Source: CAVXGU01 sp963761615
GTDB lineage: Bacteria; Acidobacteriota; Vicinamibacteria; Vicinamibacterales; CAVVIG01
Assembly (NCBI GenBank): GCA_963761615.1
Contig: CAVXGU010000003.1
Location: 1,922,001 to 1,986,000 of the forward strand
Direction: 5' to 3'
Length of the DNA stretch: 64,000 bases
Shown: positions 27,293 to 35,954 of the stretch, in pieces
Numbering within the stretch: the first letter of the stretch is position 1
How the letters are laid out: each line of letters starts with the position of its first letter
The notes under the pieces: generated by a model
What the model saw: the letters and a program-made list of their open reading frames with translations, nothing else
What the model was told of the DNA's origin: nothing
Database searches by the model: none
Position numbers and translations under genes: made by a program

Positions 27293-28532
27293 ATGATCGA
27301 TTCGATGCTGTTCCGGCGCGCGGTGTGCGCGGTCGCCGCGGCGCTCCTCCTCGTCTCGCCGATTTCCCCCGTCGCACGGCGCGTCGACGCCGCCGGCGAG
27401 GTCCGCGCGCTCTGGGTCGTGCGCACGACCCTCGTGTCGCCGGCGGCGGTGCGCACGATGGTCGAATCGGCCCGCGCGGCCGGATTCAACACGCTGCTCG
27501 TCCAGGTGCGTGGCCGCGGCGATGCGTACTTCCAGCACGGCGTCGAGCCGATCGCGCCGCCGCTGGTCGGACAGGGCGACTTCGATCCGCTGGCGACCGC
27601 CGTTCAGCTGGGGCACGCGGCCGGGCTCCAGGTCCACGCCTGGATCAACGTGAACCTCGTCGCGGGTGACGGTGCCCTCCCGGCCGCGCCCGACCACGTC
27701 GTCTATCGCCACCCGGAGTGGCTGATGGTCCCCGAGGCCCTGGCGGCCGACCTGGGCACGCTGGACGTCCGCAGCCCGGCCTACCTCGGGCGCCTCGCGC
27801 GCTATGCCCGGAGCCACTCGTCCACCATCGAAGGGCTGTACCTCTCGCCGGTCACCGCCGGGGCGCGCGACTACACGGCGGCCGTGGTGAGAGACATCGT
27901 GGAGCGGTATCCGGTCGACGGCGTGCACTTCGACTACCTGCGCTATCCCAACGACAGCTTCGACTACGGACGTGACGCCCTCGACGCGTTCCGGGCCGAG
28001 GTCGCCGGGCCGCTGCCGCCGGAGGCGCGCCAGCGCTACGACGCGCAGCTCGACGCCGACCCGCTCGCCTACACGCGGGCGTTCCCGCAACGCTGGCGCG
28101 CATTCCGCTCGGCGCGGCTGACCGATTTGCTCGTGGAGCTGAAGGACACGGTCAAGGCGGTGCGCCCGTCGGCGCTCGTCAGCGTGGCCGTGGCGCCGGA
28201 TCCCGACCGAGGCGGCCCAGCACCGGCTGCAGGACTGGAGCGGCTGGCTGGCCCGCGGTCTCGTCGACGTCGTCTGCCCGATGGCGTATACGACCGACGC
28301 GGCGACGTTCGCCGCCCAGGTGCGCACGGCGCACGCCGCGGCGGGCAACCGCGTCTGGGCGGGCATCGGCGCCTACCGCCTCTCGGCCGATCAGGTGCTG
28401 GGCAACGTGGCGACGGCGAGAGAGCTTGGAGTGGGCGGCATCGCGTTCTTCTCCTACGACAGCCTGATCGCTCCGTCGCACGGACCCGGGTATCTCGCAG
28501 AGCTCGGCCGCGCCGCGTTCATGAACCCGTGA
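27293..28532 (+). CDS. Exported glycosyl-hydrolase-like protein, GHL10/DUF187 type (frameshift)
   Basis: Secreted protein with a signal peptide (residues 1 to about 34) and a TIM-barrel domain: EVRALWVVRTTLVSPAAV, GFNTLLVQVRGRGDAY, GLQVHAWINVN and VDGVHFDYLRYP are typical of the GHL10 family. The barrel then runs into VCPMAY and GVGGIAFFSYD after a one-base break near 28205 (extra base between VAPDP and TEAAQ). Repaired length is about 412 residues. Family members act on polysaccharides, some on peptidoglycan-linked glycans, but the substrate here is unknown. It is followed by a serine hydrolase with a 4-base overlap. Confidence 0.8.
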
Positions 28533-29611
28533 GCGCTGGCGCCGTCGACGCCGCCCGGCGGATCGTCGAGGAGGCGGTCGCCTCGCGCGTCTTCCCCGGC
28601 GCGGCGATCGAGGTCGGCGCCGGCGGCGGGCCCCTCTGGCGGGAGGCGATCGGCACGCTCGCCTTCGACGCTGCGTCGGCCGTGACCGCCGACACCCCGT
28701 ACGATCTCGCATCGCTGACCAAGCCGCTCGCCACCACCACGGCCGCGCTGGCGCTCGCCGCGTGCGGCGCGCTCGATCTGGAGTCCCCCGTCGCCGCGCA
28801 CGTCGCCGACTGGCGCGGAGCCGATCGCGCCGACGTCACTATCCGCGATCTGCTGGAGCACGCCGGCGGCCTGCCGGCGCGGCTGCTGGACGCGCCGCCG
28901 GAAGGGCGCCGGGCGTTCGAGCACGACATCGCCTCGACGCCCCTTGAGTACCCGCCCCGGTCGGCGTCGATCTACAGCGACCTCGGTTTCATCCTCCTCG
29001 GCTTCATCCTGGAAGATCGCGGACGCGCGCCGCTCGCGCGGCAGTTCCAGTCCGCCCGCGACCAGCTGACGGGCGGCGAGCCGGCGCTCGGCGACGGCGT
29101 GCTCGCGTTCGCCGAGCTGCCCGACCGGATCGGGGGCGCCGCCCCGACGCGGCCGCTGAACGACGACCGGCGGCGGGGACGGCGCCTGGTCGGCGAGGTG
29201 CACGACAACTACGCCGCGGCGCTCGGCGGCGTCGCGGGGCACTCGGGCCTCTTCGGCACCGCCGCCTCCGTGGGATCGTTCGCGCGCCTGGTGCTTCGCG
29301 CCGCGCGCGGCGATCGGCCGACCGCGCCACCGTTGACCGAGTCCGCCGTGCGCCTGGCGATCACGCGATCGTCGGTGGCCGGGAGCTCCCGCGCGCTCGG
29401 GTGGGATCGGATGCGCCCCACGTCATCGTGCGGCACGAGGATGTCGACCGACGCGTTCGGTCACGTGGGATTCACCGGCACGTCGCTCTGGATCGATCCC
29501 GCGCGCGATCGGTACTTCGTCCTGCTTGCGAATCGGGTGTGCGACGGCGGCTCGAGCGAGGCGATGCAGGTGGTCCGGCGGGCGTTCCACGACGCGCTCG
29601 CGGAGGTCTGA
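28529..29611 (+). CDS. Beta-lactamase-related serine hydrolase (class C/PBP4* type)
   Basis: 360-residue protein of the beta-lactamase/transpeptidase fold. The Ser-x-x-Lys nucleophile motif is SLTK and the Tyr-x-x second motif is in IYSDLGFILLG, with a late GHVGFTGTSL region that may supply the third (KTG-like HTG) element. No clear signal peptide follows the GTG at 28529, so it may be cytoplasmic. Members include esterases, D-amino-acid peptidases and lactamases; substrate is unclear. The start overlaps the GHL10 stop (GTGA), and with murQ it forms a likely cell-wall recycling unit. Confidence 0.82.
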   Translation: MSAGAVDAARRIVEEAVASRVFPGAAIEVGAGGGPLWREAIGTLAFDAASAVTADTPYDLASLTKPLATTTAALALAACGALDLESPVAAHVADWRGADRADVTIRDLLEHAGGLPARLLDAPPEGRRAFEHDIASTPLEYPPRSASIYSDLGFILLGFILEDRGRAPLARQFQSARDQLTGGEPALGDGVLAFAELPDRIGGAAPTRPLNDDRRRGRRLVGEVHDNYAAALGGVAGHSGLFGTAASVGSFARLVLRAARGDRPTAPPLTESAVRLAITRSSVAGSSRALGWDRMRPTSSCGTRMSTDAFGHVGFTGTSLWIDPARDRYFVLLANRVCDGGSSEAMQVVRRAFHDALAEV

Positions 29612-29629
29612 TCGCGCGACGCCGGCGAG

Positions 29630-30412
29630 TCAGCGGCCGCGCGTGGGTGGCGGCTGGAATCCTCCCCCGCCACCGGGAAACGAGCCGCCACGTCCTGGTC
29701 CCGGTCCTGCCGGTCCTCTTGGTCCCCCGGGCCCCCCGGGTCCTCCGGGCGGACCGCCGCGACCCGGGCCACCGCCGGCAGGCCCGCCGCGGCCGCGCCC
29801 GTTGCCACGGCCGCCGCCGATTCCGCCGGGCCCGCCCGCGGGTTGCCCGCCGACGCCAGGGACGCTGTTGCCGCCCGGCCCGCCGGCGCCGGGACGCTGC
29901 GTGGCCTGGGTCGGCATGAACACCCACTCGTTGTAGTGGTCCGCGCCGTTGTACAGCCGGAGCGACTTCTCCGTGCTCTTGCTCGCCACGCCGATGATGC
30001 CGCCGGCGGTCTGCGCGCCCGGTGTCTGGCCGGAAGCCGGCCCCGGGGCGGCGCCGATGCGGCCGCCGCCGCTGCTGATCTGGCCCGCCCCCTGCCGGAT
30101 CAACTGGAAGTCGTCGCCGGTGATGGGGTCCTTGTACTCCTTCCGCAGGAAGCGCTGCTGGACGAGCACGTCGAGATTCGGCGGGGCGGCGTTGGCGACT
30201 TTCCGCTGGTAGAGGGCGAGCGCGCGCGCGTACTGCTCGCCGCGAAAGACGAGCTCGGCTTCCTTTTCGCGCTGCGTCGCCGTCTTCCAGACCGGCATCG
30301 CCACCGAGAGCATGATGCCCATGACGCTCAGGGCGATGAGGAGCGCGACCATGGCATAGCCGGCTGCGTGGCTGCGATCAGGGCCGCGACGTCCTTGACC
30401 CCGTAAAGTCAT
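29630..30412 (-). CDS. Pseudopilin-like protein with collagen-like Gly/Pro tail
   Basis: Prepilin-type protein of about 260 residues. A basic leader ends in AAG and cleavage before YAMVALLIALSVMGIML would give a mature pilin helix. That helix lacks the usual Glu at position 5. The middle resembles T2SS minor pseudopilins (REKEAELVFRGEQYARAL, DPITGDDFQLI). The last ~85 residues are Gly/Pro/Arg-rich with Gly-X-Y-like runs encoded by imperfect 9-base repeats (29690-29860). The start is uncertain: ATG 30412, or ATG 30439, which would touch the divergent gene's ATG at 30438. It lies downstream of the main pilus operon, separated by a rightward gene. Confidence 0.7.
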   Translation of the reverse strand: MTLRGQGRRGPDRSHAAGYAMVALLIALSVMGIMLSVAMPVWKTATQREKEAELVFRGEQYARALALYQRKVANAAPPNLDVLVQQRFLRKEYKDPITGDDFQLIRQGAGQISSGGGRIGAAPGPASGQTPGAQTAGGIIGVASKSTEKSLRLYNGADHYNEWVFMPTQATQRPGAGGPGGNSVPGVGGQPAGGPGGIGGGRGNGRGRGGPAGGGPGRGGPPGGPGGPGGPRGPAGPGPGRGGSFPGGGGGFQPPPTRGR

Positions 30413-30437
30413 GAGATTAAGATGCTTAGCGGAATTC

Positions 30438-32051
30438 ATGATATCACGTCCCCGTCGCGTGTCCTGCGGGCTCGCCTTCCTCGGTGTGGTCGCGCTCGCC
30501 GGCGCGTCCTGCGAGAAAGTGCCGCTGCTCGCGCCCTCTGGCTCGACGATCGTCCTGACCGCATCCGCGAGCACGCTCCCGGCGAACGGCACGACATCGC
30601 TGATCGCCCAGGTGATCGAGGCCGCGGGCACGGCGCCGCACAGTGGAACCCAGGTGACGTTCACGACGACGCTCGGTGCTGTCCAGCCGGCGTCGGCGAC
30701 GACCGACATCAACGGCCAGGTTCACGTGACGTTCGCCGCAGGCGCCGCCTCGGGCACGGCGACGATCACTGCGACGTCGGGCGGGGTCGGCGGCTCGACG
30801 ACGAGCTCGGGGACCACGACCACGTCCACCAACTCCAACGTCGTCAAGATCGCCATCGGCGCCGCGGCGGTGGGCCACGTGACGGTGTCGGCGTCGCCCG
30901 GCACCGTGCCCGCCAACGGCGGCGATTCCACCATCACGGCCGACGTGCTCGATACGAACGGGAGCCCGCTGGCCGCGGTCGCGGTCTCGTTCGCGACCAC
31001 GGCCGGCAGCCTGTCGTCGACACTGGTCACCACCGACGCGAACGGCGAGGCGAGCGCGGTGCTCCACACGGCGACGCAGGCGATGGTGACGGCCTCGGTC
31101 GGTTCGGGCGCAGCGAGCGGAGGGAGCGGCGGCGGTGCGTCGAGCGGCGCCTCGTCGGCCACCGTGACGGTGGGCGTGAACGGCGCGCCGTCGCTGGTGA
31201 TCACGCCGCCGGCGAGTGTCACCGCCGGGCTGCCTGCGTCGTTCACGTTCGCCGTGACCGCAGCGACGACCAACGGCAGCGCCATCCGTGACGTGAAGGT
31301 GGACTGGGGCGACGGCAATACCCAGGATCTCGGCGCGGTGTCGGGCAGCACCGCCGCGTCCCACACCTACCATGCGGCGGGCGCCTACTCGATTTCGGCG
31401 GTGGTGACCGACGCGAGCGGCAACTCGGTCTCCGTCTCGATCTCGGTGACGGCCAGTCCCGCGGCCTTGACGCTCGTGATCACTCCGCCGAGCGGGACAC
31501 TGCCGGGGGCCGGCGTGCCGTCGTCCTTCACGTTCACCCCGGGCGTCCCGTCAGGCGACGCCGTTGGAAACGTGTCCGTCGACTGGGGCGATCCCAGCCC
31601 GGATGCGCAGGACCTGGGCGCGATTACGGGCAGCGTAGCCGTCCAGCACGTGTACGAGTCTGCGGGCAACTACATAATCACCGGCGTCCTGACGGACACC
31701 TTCGGCAACTCCGTCACTTCGTCGGCGCCGATCACCGTCGTCCCGACTCCTCAGCCGACCGTGATCGTTACGCCCACCGCTCCGGGGCCGGGCCATCCTG
31801 TCGACGTTGCAGTGCAGATCCAAGTGACGACGCCGAACGGCGTCAGTATCCAGTCCGCCACCATCAACTGGAACGACGGCGGCGCCGGTGGATCTCCGGG
31901 AACGTCTGCAGACCAAAACCTCGGCGGTGTCAATGGCACGATCACAGTCCACCACACCTACAACGCGGCCGGTTCGTTCACCATCACTGTGACGGTCACC
32001 GACACGCTGGATCGCTCGACGCAGGGTACCGCGACGGTCACGATTTCCTGA
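30438..32051 (+). CDS. Surface/lipoprotein with Ig-like and PKD domains
   Basis: 537-residue exported protein. A signal peptide (residues 1 to about 30, ending GVVALAGASC) may be lipidated, though the lipobox is imperfect. Two Big_1/invasin-like Ig domains follow (about 40-125 and 150-235; the repeated cue is TVPANGGDSTITADV), then three PKD-like domains with the VDWGDGNTQDLG and YHAAGAYSISAVV pattern (about 255-345, 350-440, 440-535). It is Thr/Ser/Val-rich. A role in adhesion or as a surface stalk is inference. It is transcribed against the pilus genes on both sides, so it may be a later insertion into that cluster. Confidence 0.8.
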   Translation: MISRPRRVSCGLAFLGVVALAGASCEKVPLLAPSGSTIVLTASASTLPANGTTSLIAQVIEAAGTAPHSGTQVTFTTTLGAVQPASATTDINGQVHVTFAAGAASGTATITATSGGVGGSTTSSGTTTTSTNSNVVKIAIGAAAVGHVTVSASPGTVPANGGDSTITADVLDTNGSPLAAVAVSFATTAGSLSSTLVTTDANGEASAVLHTATQAMVTASVGSGAASGGSGGGASSGASSATVTVGVNGAPSLVITPPASVTAGLPASFTFAVTAATTNGSAIRDVKVDWGDGNTQDLGAVSGSTAASHTYHAAGAYSISAVVTDASGNSVSVSISVTASPAALTLVITPPSGTLPGAGVPSSFTFTPGVPSGDAVGNVSVDWGDPSPDAQDLGAITGSVAVQHVYESAGNYIITGVLTDTFGNSVTSSAPITVVPTPQPTVIVTPTAPGPGHPVDVAVQIQVTTPNGVSIQSATINWNDGGAGGSPGTSADQNLGGVNGTITVHHTYNAAGSFTITVTVTDTLDRSTQGTATVTIS

Positions 32052-32091
32052 CGACGGTATCGACGGGGACCTACTACGTCGTCGAGCACCG

Positions 32092-32371
32092 GGTGCGGTG
32101 GAGGGCGGTCTGCGGCGAGCGGCTGTTGGCCGCGAACACGCGAGCAGGTGTAGGGCGGACCTTCAGGTCCGCCGGCGCGGCCGGCCTGAAGGCCTGCGCT
32201 ACACGCGTCCGGGGCCCTATCAGGTTGCCGTTCGGGGTGTGGTGGAGGGCGGTCTGCGGCGGGCCGCGGTTGGGCCGCGAGCACGCGAGCAGATGTAGGG
32301 TGGACCTTCAGGTCCGCCTGGCGCGGCCAGGCCTGAAGGCCTGCGCTACGCGCGTCCGGGCCCTACCAGGT
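32092..32371. repeat. Tandem ~135-140 bp repeat with palindromic core (two copies)
   Basis: Copy 1 (about 32092-32225) and copy 2 (about 32235-32371) share GGAGGGCGGTCTGCGGC near the left end and a palindromic core on the right: GGACCTTCAGGTCC followed by GGCCTGAAGGCC. CCTTCAGG in one half complements CCTGAAGG in the other, so each copy can fold into a ~55-base hairpin. Copy 2 runs into the 3' end of the GspG-like gene, and the DNA just beyond (from 32372) still resembles the left end of the units. It fills the gap after the Ig/PKD gene; no protein-coding role is credible. Confidence 0.8.
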
Positions 32372-32879
32372 CGCGTACGGGGTGCCGTCGAGCGCCGTCT
32401 GCGGCGAGCCGCTCTTGACGTCGTACACGCCCGTCGATGCGGTGGGATTGTTCGGGTCGGGCTGCGACGGGACTTCCTGCCAGGACGAGTCGGACTCGGT
32501 GAAGGGATCCTTCGGCACGGCCCGGATGTAGCCGTTGCTGACGAGATCCTGGAGCGACTGCGGGTACGCGTTCTTGTCGGCGTAGTACTGGTCGATCGCG
32601 TCGCGCATCCGGAACAGATCCTCGCGGAGCACGGCCTCTTTCGAGCGCGTCACGCTGTTCCGGGTACTGGACCATCCCCACCGTCGACAGCACGACGATG
32701 ATCGACATCACCACCAGGAGCTCGATGATGGTGAAGCCGGCCAAGTCGTGGAGTGGTGATGTGGTGATGGGGCGATGGCGCGGCCCGGGCGCACGGCGCC
32801 TCGCGGGACGATCCATGATCCCGTCACCCCGTTCTTCCATCACCCCCTCGCCACATCTCCCCATGACCACATTCTTCAC
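32363..32879 (-). CDS. GspG-like type II secretion pseudopilin (frameshift, odd leader)
   Basis: Major-pseudopilin-like protein. Prepilin cleavage is expected at AG|FTIIELLVVMS, with Glu5 present. The body continues SKEAVLREDLFRMRDAIDQYYADKNAYPQ and ends in GTPYATW. The frame breaks near 32655, where an extra C seems to split MVQYR from NSVTRSK; repaired length is about 171 residues. The start at GTG 32879 overlaps the upstream gene's stop by 4 bases, but it leaves a 48-residue leader encoded by the hairpin repeat at 32753-32880. A later start such as ATG 32819 is possible. It follows another GspG-like gene in the pilus operon. Confidence 0.78.
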
Positions 32880-32880
32880 C
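32753..32880. repeat. Imperfect inverted repeat (ATGTGGTGATGGGG family) inside the pilin 5' region
   Basis: Left arm 32753-32778 contains GTGGTGATG twice and right arm 32837-32880 is its degenerate reverse complement. The arms enclose a GC-rich loop of about 58 bases. The same word builds the hairpin at 8735-8816. The element covers the start and leader codons of the GspG-like gene at 32363-32879. Confidence 0.65.
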
Positions 32881-33349
32881 AGTCTCTGTAGTTGGTGCCG
32901 TCGAGCGCCGTGCCGTCGAAGGTCGTGTGCACGTCGAACACGTTCTGCCCGCCCCAGCTGGTCGCGTCCGGGTCGTCCTGGTACGAGCGCAGACCCCAGT
33001 CGGTCGAGTGGGTCATCGGGTCGATCGGGATCCGCCGCAGGAACTTCAGCTTCAGCCCCGTGGCGTTGTTGGCGGCGTCGACGCCGTCCACGAGCGTCTG
33101 GAGGTCCGGCGGGTATCCCTGGTTGTCCGGATCGAGCTCGAGCGCGCTGATCTGGCCTTGATCGGCGGCGTCCTTGTAGTGGTCGATGGCGGTCCGCATT
33201 TCGCGCAGATCCTGCCGCAGCTCGACCTCTCGCGTCCGCGTCGCGGTCACGCGCGCCAGCGGCATGATCGCCGACGCCAGGATCAGGATGATCGTGGTGA
33301 CGACGACCAGCTCGACGAACGTGTATCCGCGCTCACCGCCACGAATCAC
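32876..33349 (-). CDS. GspG-like prepilin
   Basis: 157-residue pilin-like protein with a short leader MIRGGERG and cleavage before YTFVELVVVTTIILILASAIM (Glu5 present). The body REVELRQDLREMRTAIDHYKDAADQG and the C-terminal DGTALDGTNYRDW resemble acidobacterial GspG-like pseudopilins. The ending is similar to that of the next pilin (TALDGTPYATW), suggesting they are paralogues. Its stop overlaps the next start by 4 bases (GTGA). It lies 33 bases after the secretin gene. Confidence 0.85.
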   Translation of the reverse strand: MIRGGERGYTFVELVVVTTIILILASAIMPLARVTATRTREVELRQDLREMRTAIDHYKDAADQGQISALELDPDNQGYPPDLQTLVDGVDAANNATGLKLKFLRRIPIDPMTHSTDWGLRSYQDDPDATSWGGQNVFDVHTTFDGTALDGTNYRDW

Positions 33350-33382
33350 GAGTCACCGGTCACTGACTGCCATGCGATGCAC

Positions 33383-35938
33383 CTACTGTACCGTGACCGT
33401 CGCCGGCCGGAACTGCAGCCCCATGACGGTTCCGCCGGGGCCCGTGGCCGATCCGCTCACCGACAGCGTCGTCGTCCCGGCCGAGACAGCGTCGAACTGG
33501 ATCGCCGCGAGCAGGCCCGAGCCCGTCGCCCCGGTGGCATCGGCCGCGCGCGTCAGGGTGATGTCGAGCCGTCCGCCCGACACCTGGTGGACGAACGTGA
33601 CGTCCGGGCCTCCCCCGCTCCGCATGAAGCTGCCTTCCTGCACCGACCGTACGCTCAGGAGCGCCGGGTCGAACGTCACCGTGAGCGTAATCGTCGAGAG
33701 CCGCGCGACATTCGAGATCGTGATCGGCACCGTGTACGGCCCGCCGCCGCGGGCGAAGACGGGCGGCGCCGAGAGCTGGACGGTCGCGGATCCGATCGCC
33801 GGCGCGGCGGACGGCAACGCGGCAGCCGGTGGAGGCGATGGAGGCGGAGAAACGGGCGGCGCGGCCGCGGCGGGTGCCGAGGCCTGCGGCTCCGCGGGCT
33901 GGGTCGCCTGTGGCGGCGGCGCAGCGGCGGCCGGCGGCACGACGACCGTGCCGGGCACCGGCGATGAGCCCGGCGGCACCGAGATTGACGCCATTGACCG
34001 GCGGCGGCGCCGGGCGTCGGCGCCGCGCCGCGGCGTGGTCGGCGGCGCCGGCAGGATCGGCGTGGGCGCGGGTGTGGCCGGCGGCTGGGTGGCGGCCGGC
34101 GGCTCGATGCCCGGCAGGATCGCCGGCTGCTCGGGCGTGCCCGGCGAGACGATCGTCGGCGGCGCGCCTCCGACGCCGAGGTTCTGCTGCGACCCGATGT
34201 AGATCGGCATCAGGTCGTCCGCGGTCACCTCGCTCGTGCGGATGATGTGCGGCGTCAGCAGCATGACGATGTCGGTCTGCTGCGCGACGTGTCGTTGTTC
34301 CCGGAAAGGAGCTGCTTGAGGCCCGGGATGTGAACGGCGCCCGGGAAGCCGCTCACGGTCGAGGTGTTCGTCCTGGCGGAAGAGACCCGCGAGCAGGTTC
34401 GCCTCGCCGTCGTGCAGGCGCAGCCGGGTGCTGACCTTGCGGCTCACCGAACGACGGGTAGCTCGTGCCGGCGACGGTGACGTCGCTGCCGACGCGAGCT
34501 GCTCTCGACGTTCAGGTCGATCAGGACGTCGCCGTCGAGCGTGACCCGCGGCGTGATGTCGATGTTGATGCCGACGTTCTTGTACTGGTACGAGTTCAGC
34601 GGGTTCACGGCGCCGCCGCCGGACGCGATCGGCGTGTAGCTCGTCGTGACGATGGGAATCTCGTCGCCCAGGTTCAGCGTCAGCTTCGTGCCCTCCGCGC
34701 CGCGCAGCTCCGGCTTGGCCACCAGCTTCGTGTGCGAGTCGCTTTCCAGGAACCGCACGACCGCGGTCGGCACGGCCAGGTAGAAGTCGGACGTCGTCAC
34801 GCCCCGCGAGATCGTGTTCAGGTTGAACGGCGCCGGCGGACGGACCTGATCGGGCTGGGTCGACGCACCTGCCGCGGCCGCGCCGGTGCCGGTGGTCGCG
34901 CCGGTCGGCGGCACGGTCTCCGGCGAGAAGATGCCCCCGATCGGCGTACTCGGACAGGTTGAGCCCGTACTGCTTCGCGCGGTTCCGGTCGACCTCGAGG
35001 ATCTCCACGTCGAAGACGACCTCGGCGCGCGGCTTGTCGTTCTGCTCGATCACTTTCTGGATGATCTGCACGACGGGCGCGGTGCCGCGCACGGTGATGG
35101 AGTTGTTGGTCTTGTTGACGGCGATTGCCGGCACGACCGAGAGGCTCGGCAGGCGGACGATGACGCTCAGCAGCTGGACGAGCTCGGTGGCGTCGGCGTG
35201 CTGGATATAGAACGTCCGGATCACCTGCTCGTCGTACTGCGCGTGCTTCTGCGTCGTGTCGGGAAAGACGAGGATGGATCGCTCCGACTGGACCTTGTAC
35301 GACAGCTGGTTGGTCGTCATGATCTGGTCGAGCGCCTGCTCCAGCGTCACGCCGTTGAGGTCGAGGGTGACCGGACGATCGGCCACGTCGCGGTCGTAGA
35401 CGACGTTGATCCCGGTCATGCCGCCGATGGCCGACAGCACGTCCTTGAGGTTGGTGTTGTTGAACCGCACCACCAGCGGCTCCCGCGAGGCGGGATTCAG
35501 GATCGGCTCCGAGAGGGCCTGGTCGGCCCGCGCCCGTGCCTTTTCGAGCGGAGGCGTCGGCCGCGACGCTTCGATCCGGTTGCGAATCGTCTGCTCGAGC
35601 GCCGCCGCCTGGGTCGAGGCCAGCCGGTTGCTCGGGTCGTACTCGGCGGCGAGGCGGTACTCGCTCAGCGCCGCATCCAACTGGTCGTGCTGCTCGAAGT
35701 CCTTCGCGCGGTCGAGGTGCGCGCGGGACGCGGTGAGCATCGCCCGCTCGAGCGCGATCTTGTAGTTGGTGTTGTCGGGCGCGGCCTGGACCGCCTTCCG
35801 GTAGTAGGCCACGGCCTGATCGGGATTGCCCGCCCGGGTCGCCGCCTCCCCCTGCCGGAACGCCCGGCCCGCCGCGCATCCGCCGGCGAAGAGGGCCGCC
35901 ACCATCAGGATGCCGATCGCGCGCTGCCGTGTGCTCAC
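33383..35938 (-). CDS. TPR-secretin-cohesin protein, GspD/PilQ-like (multiple frameshifts)
   Basis: Outer-membrane secretin of the pilus/secretion machine, about 850 residues after repair. The GTG at 35938 starts a lipoprotein signal (FAGGC), then TPR repeats (about 30-130), an STN/secretin N-domain (VVRFNNTNLKDVLSAIGGMTG), N1-type repeats and the secretin core (ISRGVTTSDFYLAVPTAVVRFLESDSHTKLVAKPELRG). A Pro/Ala linker leads to a cohesin-like domain at the C-terminus (LSTITLTVTFDPALLSVRSVQ). The frame shifts near 34945, 34490, 34447, 34370 and 34285; net change is a multiple of three, so a full protein can be recovered. The clustering may instead mark a pseudogene. It lies between pilP-like and GspG-like genes. 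Confidence 0.8.
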   Translation of the reverse strand: MSTRQRAIGILMVAALFAGGCAAGRAFRQGEAATRAGNPDQAVAYYRKAVQAAPDNTNYKIALERAMLTASRAHLDRAKDFEQHDQLDAALSEYRLAAEYDPSNRLASTQAAALEQTIRNRIEASRPTPPLEKARARADQALSEPILNPASREPLVVRFNNTNLKDVLSAIGGMTGINVVYDRDVADRPVTLDLNGVTLEQALDQIMTTNQLSYKVQSERSILVFPDTTQKHAQYDEQVIRTFYIQHADATELVQLLSVIVRLPSLSVVPAIAVNKTNNSITVRGTAPVVQIIQKVIEQNDKPRAEVVFDVEILEVDRNRAKQYGLNLSEYADRGHLLAGDRAADRRDHRHRRGRGRCVDPARSGPSAGAVQPEHDLAGRDDVRLLPGRADRGRAVPGKRLAHEAGGQAGAARRGGHEADAEPGRRDSHRHDELHADRVRRRRREPAELVPVQERRHQHRHHAAGHARRRRPDRPERREQLASAATSPSPARATRRSVSRKVSTRLRLHDGEANLLAGLFRQDEHLDRERLPGRRSHPGPQAAPFREQRHVAQQTDIVMLLTPHIIRTSEVTADDLMPIYIGSQQNLGVGGAPPTIVSPGTPEQPAILPGIEPPAATQPPATPAPTPILPAPPTTPRRGADARRRRRSMASISVPPGSSPVPGTVVVPPAAAAPPPQATQPAEPQASAPAAAAPPVSPPPSPPPAAALPSAAPAIGSATVQLSAPPVFARGGGPYTVPITISNVARLSTITLTVTFDPALLSVRSVQEGSFMRSGGGPDVTFVHQVSGGRLDITLTRAADATGATGSGLLAAIQFDAVSAGTTTLSVSGSATGPGGTVMGLQFRPATVTVQ

Positions 35939-35954
35939 AAGGTGCCTCGAAAGT

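Noticed and set aside
28529..29611. Fusion of the GHL10 protein with the serine hydrolase
   Set aside because: A continuous frame joins them only because of the one-base break near 28205. With the frame repaired the first ends at 28532 and the second starts in the GTGA overlap.
29690..29860. Plus-strand collagen-like protein in the Gly/Pro region
   Set aside because: The plus frame also reads as Gly-Pro-Pro repeats because GGxCCx DNA is nearly self-complementary. The minus frame has a pilin head, so it is the real gene.
32093..32701. Plus-strand frame across the tandem repeat
   Set aside because: It only reads through the repeats and then antisense to the pilin gene; its similarity to itself comes from the DNA repeat.
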